Shown here one piece after another: positions 1 through 5,555 of a stretch of DNA of 5,555 bases (within the stretch, counting starts at the first letter, position 1; each line of letters starts with the position of its first letter). Where the stretch lies: assembly GCA_015657605.1 (NCBI GenBank), contig JACDQO010000419.1, positions 1-5,555 of the forward strand, read 5' to 3'. This DNA is from Limnohabitans sp. Its GTDB lineage: Bacteria; Pseudomonadota; Gammaproteobacteria; Burkholderiales; Burkholderiaceae_C. The notes beneath the pieces are model-generated. The model ran no database searches. It had not been told where the DNA came from and worked only from the letters and a program-made list of their open reading frames with translations. Position numbers and translations under genes: made by a program.

Positions 1-679
1 CCCGTTTTTGTTGATCAACGGTAACCAACGTTATTTGTTTGATACCGGCTTTGCCGACAACGGCCCACCCACCACGGGCAAGTTGCTGGGCAACCTGGCC
101 GCTGCAGGTTTCAAGCCTGAAGACATCAACAACGTGGTGCTCAGTCACTTTCATGGCGACCACATCAATGGCTTGCGCTTTAAAAACGGCAACTTGGTTT
201 ACCCCAACGCCCGCGTGCATGTGCCCGCACCTGAGCATGCATTCTGGACAGACGAAGCCCGCATCGCAGCCGCGCCAGCGCAGATGCAAGGCGCCTTTGG
301 GGCCGTCAAGCGTGCCTTGACGGGCTTGACAGCCGACCAATTGGTCAAGTTTGAGCCGGGCAGCAGCTTGGCCCCGGGTCTTCAGTCAGTGGCTGCTTTT
401 GGCCACACCCCCGGTCACACTTTGTTCACAGCGCGCTCTGAAGGCCAGTCGTTTGCCTATGTGGCCGACATCACCAACGTGCCGTCCTTGTTTGCACGCA
501 ATCCCGATTGGGCTGTGCTGTTTGACATGAACCCTGAGATGGCCCGCCAAAGCCGACGCCGCATCTTTGACATGCTGGTCAAAGAAAAAATGATGGCCGG
601 TGGTTTCCACTTCCCATTCCCGGCCTTTGGTTCCATCACGCCCTCGGGCAATGGTTACCAGTTTGTTCCGGTGGCCTGA
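1..679 (+). CDS. MBL-fold metallo-hydrolase (C-terminal part, 5' end outside window)
   Basis: This is a zinc-dependent hydrolase of the metallo-beta-lactamase superfamily. The frame is open from base 2 (Pro-Phe-Leu-Leu-Ile-Asn) to the TGA at 677-679, giving 225 residues. The start lies upstream, because the usual first strand and any signal peptide are missing; the in-frame TTG codons near the edge are internal. All metal ligands expected of the fold are visible: the HxHxDH motif (HFHGDH, bases 146-163), the His of GHTPGH (416-418), the Asp of VADIT (467-469) and the final His of GFHFPFP (608-610). The AD-(I/V)-T, LFARxPDW and HFPFPAFG stretches resemble, from memory, the exported hydrolase group that includes methyl parathion hydrolase-like and lactonase-like enzymes. 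The substrate cannot be read from the sequence. The gene ends 26 bases before a strong terminator, so it closes its transcription unit. The fold is near certain; the subfamily is a guess. Confidence 0.93.
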   Translation, partial: PFLLINGNQRYLFDTGFADNGPPTTGKLLGNLAAAGFKPEDINNVVLSHFHGDHINGLRFKNGNLVYPNARVHVPAPEHAFWTDEARIAAAPAQMQGAFGAVKRALTGLTADQLVKFEPGSSLAPGLQSVAAFGHTPGHTLFTARSEGQSFAYVADITNVPSLFARNPDWAVLFDMNPEMARQSRRRIFDMLVKEKMMAGGFHFPFPAFGSITPSGNGYQFVPVA

Positions 680-705
680 GTGCATCGCTGCAGCTGCAGC
701 CCCCC

Positions 706-736
706 AAAGCCCGCGCCCAACAGCGCGGGCTTTTTT
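706..736 (+). terminator. Intrinsic (Rho-independent) terminator after the MBL hydrolase
   Basis: A perfect 11-bp stem pairs 706-716 (AAAGCCCGCGC) with 723-733 (GCGCGGGCTTT) around a six-base loop (CCAACA). The T tract runs 731-736, partly inside the stem, and T-rich sequence follows. It lies 26 bases after the hydrolase stop and so separates that gene from the reductase downstream. The A-rich foot of the stem also gives a shorter T tract on the other strand, but no gene on that strand ends here. Confidence 0.92.
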
Positions 737-835
737 GTGTCCGTTTTGGACAGTCCCTTATACGGCGCGTGGTTAAGATCTTTTGTGTGTACCGCGAGCC
801 AGAGCCCAAGTCGCTTGCGGCATCCCAGTATCTTT

Positions 836-840
836 GGAGA
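836..840 (+). promoter_or_regulatory. Ribosome binding site of the aldo/keto reductase
   Basis: GGAGA sits seven bases before the ATG at 848. It fixes the start codon and excludes the longer upstream open frame, which would run through the terminator. I looked for a sigma-70 promoter between 737 and 835 and found no -35/-10 pair with acceptable spacing. For example, TTGGAC at 746 and TAAGAT at 774 are 22 bases apart. Confidence 0.8.
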
Positions 841-847
841 ACTCGAC

Positions 848-1844
848 ATGCAATTGACCAGCTTGGGCAAAAGCCCCTTGAAAGTGTCCCGTCTGTGCTT
901 GGGCACCATGATGTTCGGTGACCAAACGCCGCTGGAGGATGCGCGCGCCATCGTGGCCGATGCGCACGAAAAAGGCTGCAACTTCATCGACACCGCTGAC
1001 GTCGTACACCCGGGGCAAGTCCGAGGAGATGGTGGGTCAAATCCTCAAGGGTCAACGCCAGCACTGGGTTTTGGCCAGCAAGGTCGGTAACCCGATGTCG
1101 GAACTTCCCAACCAGCAAGGCTATTCGCGCACTTGGATGCTGCGTGCCTGCGAAGACAGCTTGCGCCGCTTGGACACCGATCATTTGGACATTTATTACC
1201 TGCACCGCGACTACAACGGCATGAACCTGGAAGAGCCTTTGCGGGCCATCGAGGCTTTGCTGCGCGACGGCAAGATTCGTTACTGGGGTGTCTCGAACTT
1301 CAGGGGCTGGCGCATCGCCGAGATGGTGAACATGGCACGCCAGATGAACATGCCTGGCCCCGTGGTGTGCCAGCCTTATTACAACCTGCTCAACCGCTTG
1401 CCCGAGGTGGAAGTTTTGGAAGCTTGCGGGCATTACGGCTTGGGCGTGGTGCCCTACAGCCCGATTGCGCGCGGGGTGCTCACGGGCAAATATGCGCCGG
1501 GCCAGACGCCTGAAGAGGGCAGCCGAGTCGCCCGGGGTGACAAACGCATTTTGGAGACAGAGTTCCGCGAAGAGTCCCTGAAAGTGGCCCAGGTTTTGTT
1601 GCAGCATTGCCAGAGCAAAGGCGTGTCTTTGGCCCACTTTGCAACGGCTTGGGTGCTGGCCAACCGCCATGTGAGCGCCGTCATTGCGGGCCCGCGCACG
1701 CTGGCCCAGTGGCAAGACTACGCTGGGGCGCTGCAGGTGCAGATCACAGCCGAAGACGAAGCTTTGGTCAACAGCCTGGTGGCTCCGGGCCATCCGTCCA
1801 CGCCGGGTTACAACGACCCTTCGTACCCCTTGAATGGGCGCTGA
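848..1844 (+). pseudogene. Aldo/keto reductase, interrupted by a +1 frameshift at the catalytic Tyr
   Basis: This would be an NAD(P)H-dependent aldo/keto reductase, a cytosolic (alpha/beta)8-barrel enzyme reducing aldehydes or ketones. As sequenced, the frame from ATG 848 reads MQLTSLGKSPLKVSRLCLGT and on to IDTADV, then goes out of frame and stops at TAA 1088-1090, an 80-residue product whose last 28 residues are nonsense. The family sequence resumes one frame over as YTRGKSEEMVGQ and continues to the TGA at 1842-1844. Removing one base, best placed at G1004 (gtc-g-tac), restores a 331-residue protein, normal for the family. In the restored protein the catalytic tetrad is Asp48, Tyr53, Lys78 (LASK) and His119 (YYLHRD). 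The cofactor-side motifs GVSNF, QPYYNLLNR and PYSPIARGVLTGKY are also present. The rest of the frame is clean and keeps normal codon use, so the break is recent or an error of sequencing. It probably starts its own unit after the 706-736 terminator, and no terminator is seen after it. The substrate is unknown. Confidence 0.9.
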
Positions 1845-1935
1845 AATCCGCGTATTTGTTTCTGTGGGTGTTGAAGCATATGCCTGAACAAAAGTGGCTG
1901 AGATTCAAGGTTTGGCCTTCGCGCACAATCCATGT

Positions 1936-3158
1936 ATGACAAGTCATGAGCACAAACAGGTGCTGATCGCAGGCGGCGGCATTGGCGGCCTCGCCGCTGC
2001 CGTTGCATGCGCGCAGCAAGGTGTGCCCGTGCAGTTGCTGGAGCGCGCACCGCAGCTGAGCGAGGTGGGTGCGGGCATCCAGATCGGACCCAATGTGACA
2101 CGCATCTTGCAGTCTAGGGGATTGGGTGACGCGCTGGCAAAGGTGGCGGCTTTCCCTGATCAGTTGCAAGCGCGTGATGCCCAACCGCCAGGTGTTGGGC
2201 ACGCTGACTTTGGGCGCGCAGGCGCAGGCACGTTATGGCGCGCCTTACGCCACCATCCACCGGGCCGATTTGCAAAGTCTGTTGCACGCCGCCGCATTGG
2301 CCGCAGGCGTGCAAGTGCGTTTGGCCAACGGTGCATGGCTGGCGCGAGACTGCTGACGGTGTGGAAGTACGCACCGCCGATGGCACCAGCGTAAAAGCCG
2401 ATGCACTGATCGGTGCCGATGGTGTGTGGAGCGCGGTGCGCCAGCAGTTGCTGGGCGATGCCCCAGCGCGCTTTACCGGGCACCTGGCGTATCGGGCGCT
2501 CGTGGCACAGGCCGATTTGCCCGCTCACTTGCGCAGCGACCAAGTCACCGTGTGGATGGGGCCGCGACTGCATGTGGTGCATTACCCGGTGCGCAGCGGG
2601 CAGTGGCTTAATTTGGTGGCCATCGTGCACGGCAGCAAGCCAGACCAAGCCCAAGAATGGGATCAGGCCGGGCACACCCAGGCACTTATGCAGGCCATGG
2701 GCGCGGTAGGTCGTGATTTGCACGAGCGTTTGGCATCGGTGCCCGATTGGCGACGGTGGGCGTTGCACGATCGTGCGCCGATGGCCGGGCCACACGAAAT
2801 GGTGCAAGGCCGTGTGGCCTTGCTCGGTGATGCTGCGCACCCGATGCGCCCCTATCTGGCCCAAGGCGCGGGTATGGCCATCGAAGACGCACAAGCCTTT
2901 GCGCAGAGTCTGAGCGCGGGTGACGCGACGGTGGCCGAGCAGCTGCAGACGTACGCCGAGCAACGCTGGGCGCGCAACGCCCGCGTGCAAGCGCGGGCCA
3001 TCCGCAATGGCCGCATCTTTCACGCGACGGGCCCTGTGGCTTGGGGGCGCAACTTGTCAATGCGCCTGTTGGGCGAGCGCGTGATGGATGTGCCTTGGTT
3101 GTACAGCGGTGGGCCAATTGCGGGCAGTCCATCAACTTTCAGGGACTTTTCTTCATGA
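1936..3158 (+). pseudogene. FAD-dependent aromatic-ring monooxygenase, broken by two frameshifts
   Basis: This is a class A flavoprotein monooxygenase of the salicylate / 3-hydroxybenzoate hydroxylase kind, which uses NAD(P)H and O2 to hydroxylate an aromatic ring. Three frames must be joined. The first runs from ATG 1936 (MTSHEHKQVLIAGGGIGG) to about 2181. The second runs from about 2183 (NRQVLGTLTLG...ATIHRADLQSLL) to about 2325. The third (ETADGVEVRTADG onward) ends at TGA 3156-3158. The first break is an extra C in the CCC at 2180-2182; the second is an extra base somewhere in about 2325-2345, perhaps in GG 2341-2342. With both removed the protein is 406 residues, usual for the family. 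It then shows the Rossmann GxGxxG (residues 13-18), the ribose-binding Glu36, the GADG motif (159-162) and the GDAAHP motif (297-302). Unrepaired translation stops at 2394 after 152 residues, keeping only part of the FAD domain. The start is weak: no good ribosome binding site precedes ATG 1936, and GTG 1894 is an in-frame alternative. The exact substrate cannot be told. Confidence 0.88.
3141..3145 (+). promoter_or_regulatory. Ribosome binding site of the lytic transglycosylase
   Basis: AGGGA lies nine bases before the ATG at 3155, inside the last codons of the monooxygenase. It supports 3155 over the later in-frame ATG at 3185, which has no purine-rich site before it and would shorten the positively charged start of the signal peptide. 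Confidence 0.7.
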
Positions 3159-4384
3159 CACCACGTCCATCCAAGCCATTCACCATGGCCCTCGTGCGGG
3201 CTGCCGCCATGAGCGCGGCGCTGGCCAGCGCATGGCTCGTCCCCTCAGCTTGGGCGCAAAGCACCGATTTGTCTGCTTGTATGGCCGAGCTGCGTCCGGC
3301 TGCTCGCACGGGCAAGGTGAGCGACGCCACTTGGACGCGGCACACGGCGGGCTTGCAAGCTGACTTCAGCGTGATCGAAAAGCTGAACTTTCAGCCGGAG
3401 TTTCGGATGCCCATTTGGGATTACATGTCGGCGCTGGTGGACGAAGAACGCTTGAGCGATGGCGCGGCCCGTTTGACGCAGAATCGCCAGGCGCTGGTAC
3501 GTGCCGAAGATCGATTTGGCGTGGACCCGGCCACGGTGGTGGCGGTCTGGGGTGTGGAGAGCAATTTTGGACAGACCTTTGGCAAATACCCTTTGGTGCA
3601 AGCACTGGGCACGCTGTCGTGTCACGGTCGGCGTCAAAGTTTTTTCCGGGGTGAATTTTTTGCGGCGCTGCGCATATTGCAAGCCGGACACATCGCACCC
3701 GAGCGCTTCGTGGGCTCTTGGGCGGGTGCCTTTGGCCACACCCAGTTCATGCCCACCACGTTTGAACGTTTGGCGGTGGATTTTGACGGGGATGGCCGCG
3801 CCGACCTGATGGACAGCAGCGTGGACGCGCTGGGCTCAACCGCCAACTTTTTGTCCCGAGCAGGCTGGCAGCGCGGCCTGCCTTGGGGCATCGAGGTGAA
3901 GTTGCCTGCAGGCATCTCTTTGGCCGGAGAAGGCCGACGCAGCAAGCGCCCAGTGTCTGAATGGACAGCCCGTGGCGTGCGCCGCATCGATGGCGCTGCC
4001 TTGCCAGAAAGTTTAGGTTCAGTGGGCTTGCTTACGCTGGCGGGTGCCAACGGCCCGGCGTTTTTGGTGACGCGCAACTTTGATGCGCTTTACAGCTACA
4101 ACGCAGCCGAAAGCTATGGCTTGGCCATTGCCCACTTGAGCGACCGCCTGCGCGGCGGTAGCCCATTTGCCACACCTTGGCCCACCGATGATGCTGGCCT
4201 GTCACGCGCTGAGCGGCGCGAATTGCAAGGCCTGTTGACCCTGCGCGGCCACGACATTGGCCCCATCGACGGGATGCTGGGCGACAAATCGCGCGAGGCG
4301 ATCCGTGCCGAACAAAAGCGTCTTGGTATGGAGGTCAATGGCCGTGGTGGCCAAAAAATCCTGAAGGCTTTGCGTGGCGGCTGA
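3155..4384 (+). CDS. mltB: MltB-type lytic murein transglycosylase with C-terminal peptidoglycan-binding domain
   Basis: This exported muramidase-like enzyme cleaves the MurNAc-GlcNAc bond of peptidoglycan, leaving 1,6-anhydroMurNAc ends, and acts in the periplasm on cell-wall turnover. The product has 409 residues. The N-terminus is a Sec signal peptide: basic start, an Ala/Leu-rich core at about residues 11-30 and a likely cleavage after AWA34. There is no lipobox, so unlike E. coli MltB it should be soluble rather than a lipoprotein. The catalytic domain spans about residues 38-335, with the catalytic Glu135 in VWGVESNFG, then GRRQSFFRGEFFAAL, GSWAGAFGHTQFMPTTF, DFDGDGRADL and NFLSRAGW, all typical of glycoside hydrolase family 103. 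A peptidoglycan-binding domain (about 350-405; LQGLLTLRGHDIGPIDGMLG) closes the protein, the layout of the proteobacterial MltB_2 group. Its ATG overlaps the stop of the broken monooxygenase as ATGA, which suggests translational coupling, though it also has its own ribosome binding site. The symbol is at family level. Confidence 0.95.
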   Translation: MTPRPSKPFTMALVRAAAMSAALASAWLVPSAWAQSTDLSACMAELRPAARTGKVSDATWTRHTAGLQADFSVIEKLNFQPEFRMPIWDYMSALVDEERLSDGAARLTQNRQALVRAEDRFGVDPATVVAVWGVESNFGQTFGKYPLVQALGTLSCHGRRQSFFRGEFFAALRILQAGHIAPERFVGSWAGAFGHTQFMPTTFERLAVDFDGDGRADLMDSSVDALGSTANFLSRAGWQRGLPWGIEVKLPAGISLAGEGRRSKRPVSEWTARGVRRIDGAALPESLGSVGLLTLAGANGPAFLVTRNFDALYSYNAAESYGLAIAHLSDRLRGGSPFATPWPTDDAGLSRAERRELQGLLTLRGHDIGPIDGMLGDKSREAIRAEQKRLGMEVNGRGGQKILKALRGG

Positions 4385-4403
4385 TGGCCTTGGGGGGCTG
4401 AGT

Positions 4404-5555
4404 TCACACCTTCAACGGCAAAGCCCTCTGTCTTTTGCCTGTCAAAGCAAAAAGCGCATTGCCTACTGCGGGTGCCAGCGGCGGTACCGCCGGTTCGCCC
4501 ACGCCCGCCGGGTGGCGGGTGCTGGGCACGATGTGGGTGTCCACCACTGGGGTCTGACTGAGCGTGAGCATGGGGGCGTCCGAAAAGTTGCCTTGTTGCA
4601 CCACGCCACCCACGATGTCGATTTGGCCGAACAGCGCGGCGCTCAAGGCATAGACCACGCTGCTTTGCATTTGCTGGGCCACGGTGTCGGGGTTGACCAC
4701 GGTGCCGCAGTCGATGGCACACACCACGCGGTGCACGCGGATCTGGCCGTTGGCCAGGGACACTTCGGCCACTTGCGCCACGATGGAGCCAAAGGATTTG
4801 TGCAGCGCGATGCCCTGCGCACGGCCTGTGGGCAGGGGCTTGCCCCAGCCCGCTTTGTCGGCCGCCAGTTGCAGCACGGCAGCGTAACGCGGCGCGTCCT
4901 TGAGCCAGCCCAGGCGGAAGGCCAGTGGGTCTTGTTTTGTGGCCGTGGCCAGCTCGTCGATGAAGCTTTCAGAAAAGAAGGCGTTGTGCGAATGGCCGAC
5001 CGAGCGCCAAAAGCCCACCGGCACGCCCGATTGGGTGGCCACATGGCTCATGTGTTGGCTGGCGAAACCGTAAGGCAAATCGAACAAGCCTTCGGAGGTG
5101 GTTTTGTCGGGCATGTCGATGGGGCCGGACAGCACGGGCACAGCACGCGCCATCCAGCGCGGAGAGATGGCGTCGCCAGCAGACTTGATGCGCAAGCTGC
5201 TGACTTGGCCTTTGTCATCGAGCGAGGCCTGGAACTTGGCCAGGTGCATGGGCCGGTAAAAGTCGTGCTTCATGTCTTCTTCGCGGGACCAGCTCAGCTG
5301 CACCGGCTGGCCCTCGCAGGCTATGGCCACTTGCACGGCCTGGCCGACAAAGTCGACTTCCAGGCGACGACCGAAACCACCGCCCAGTTGGGTGACGTGG
5401 ACGGTGACTTGTGTCACGTCGACCTTGGCCACTTTGGCGGCCATGTCGCGTGCCATTTGCGGCACTTGTGTGGGCACCCAGATCTCCACCTTGCCGTCTT
5501 TGACTTGCGCGGTGCAGTTCATCGGCTCCAGAGTGGCATGGGCCAGATAGGGCGC
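4404..5555 (-). CDS. Molybdenum hydroxylase large subunit, IorB-like (C-terminal half, 5' end outside window)
   Basis: This is the molybdopterin-cytosine-dinucleotide-binding subunit of a xanthine-dehydrogenase-family hydroxylase, closest in style to isoquinoline 1-oxidoreductase beta subunit. The frame is open from the right edge, beginning APYLAHATLEPMNCTA, to the stop at 4404-4406, 383 residues in view of a protein usually about 700-750 long. The Met at 5522 is internal, since the conserved AHATLEPMN motif runs across it. Further signatures are QLGGGFGRR (5384-5364 for GGGFGRR), FWRSVGHSHNAFFSESFIDELA-like sequence in the middle, GIALHKSFGS, CAIDCGTVVNPD, and near the end GVGEP with the catalytic Glu (codon 4496-4494). 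No frameshift is seen. Family members work with a small 2Fe-2S subunit (IorA), often encoded next to them and here presumably off the right edge, and often pass electrons to cytochromes. N-heterocycles or aldehydes are possible substrates; the actual one is unknown. It converges on mltB. Confidence 0.93.
   Translation of the reverse strand, partial: APYLAHATLEPMNCTAQVKDGKVEIWVPTQVPQMARDMAAKVAKVDVTQVTVHVTQLGGGFGRRLEVDFVGQAVQVAIACEGQPVQLSWSREEDMKHDFYRPMHLAKFQASLDDKGQVSSLRIKSAGDAISPRWMARAVPVLSGPIDMPDKTTSEGLFDLPYGFASQHMSHVATQSGVPVGFWRSVGHSHNAFFSESFIDELATATKQDPLAFRLGWLKDAPRYAAVLQLAADKAGWGKPLPTGRAQGIALHKSFGSIVAQVAEVSLANGQIRVHRVVCAIDCGTVVNPDTVAQQMQSSVVYALSAALFGQIDIVGGVVQQGNFSDAPMLTLSQTPVVDTHIVPSTRHPAGVGEPAVPPLAPAVGNALFALTGKRQRALPLKV

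Noticed and set aside
687..700. 14-bp perfect palindrome GCTGCAGCTGCAGC just before the terminator
   Set aside because: It is a short CTGCAG repeat with no loop, no T tract and no second copy in the window, so it is likely chance in GC-rich sequence.
746..779. Possible sigma-70 promoter (TTGGAC / TAAGAT) before the aldo/keto reductase
   Set aside because: The spacer is 22 bases, too long for a normal promoter; the closer TTATAC box gives only 10.
984..1793. Long open frame on the - strand (269 residues) opposite the aldo/keto reductase
   Set aside because: It is antisense to a family with clear motifs, is rich in His/Gln/Arg as GC-rich shadow frames are, and shows no motif of its own.
2180..2183. 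Programmed +1 ribosomal frameshift at CCC in the monooxygenase
   Set aside because: There is no stop codon or stimulatory element at the site, the family does not use recoding as far as I know, and a second shift would be needed about 150 bases on.
2160..3023. Long open frame on the - strand (287 residues) opposite the monooxygenase
   Set aside because: It mirrors the coding strand of a recognisable flavoprotein, and its composition (many His, Arg, Gly) and lack of domain features fit a shadow.
4366..4425. 8-bp inverted repeat as a bidirectional terminator for mltB and the IorB-like gene
   Set aside because: The 44-base loop is too long and no T tract follows either arm.

Overview
The window looks like ordinary chromosomal DNA of a betaproteobacterium, most likely Burkholderiales and perhaps a freshwater Comamonadaceae. 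This rests on the GC-rich coding style (roughly 60% by eye), the look of the protein families, and the dense gene packing. The taxonomic call is an inference from protein style, because no rRNA or marker gene is present.

Layout from left to right: (1) the 3' part of a metallo-beta-lactamase-fold hydrolase on the + strand, cut by the left edge, followed by a clear intrinsic terminator at 706-736. (2) A + strand aldo/keto reductase (848-1844) with a good ribosome binding site but a single-base frameshift exactly at the catalytic tyrosine. (3) A + strand class A FAD-dependent aromatic-ring monooxygenase (1936-3158) that needs two single-base corrections to read through. (4) An intact + strand MltB-type lytic transglycosylase with a signal peptide and a C-terminal peptidoglycan-binding domain (3155-4384), whose ATG overlaps the monooxygenase stop by 4 bases. 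(5) On the - strand, converging on mltB with 19 bp between them, the C-terminal half of a molybdenum hydroxylase large subunit of the isoquinoline 1-oxidoreductase beta (IorB-like) type, cut by the right edge.

The genes do not form one obvious pathway. The reductase, monooxygenase and molybdenum hydroxylase are all redox enzymes of the kind used on small organic or aromatic compounds. MltB remodels the cell wall and may be translationally coupled to the monooxygenase by position only. The main point of interest is that three frameshifts, each corrected by removing one base, fall in two adjacent oxidoreductase genes, while the flanking 3' hydrolase, mltB and IorB-like reading frames are clean. 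This is either decay of an oxidoreductase pair or sequencing/assembly error. I found no RNA genes, CRISPR arrays, insertion sequences or previously undescribed system. The gaps between genes are all under 170 bases and, apart from the terminator and ribosome binding sites listed, hold nothing I can support.
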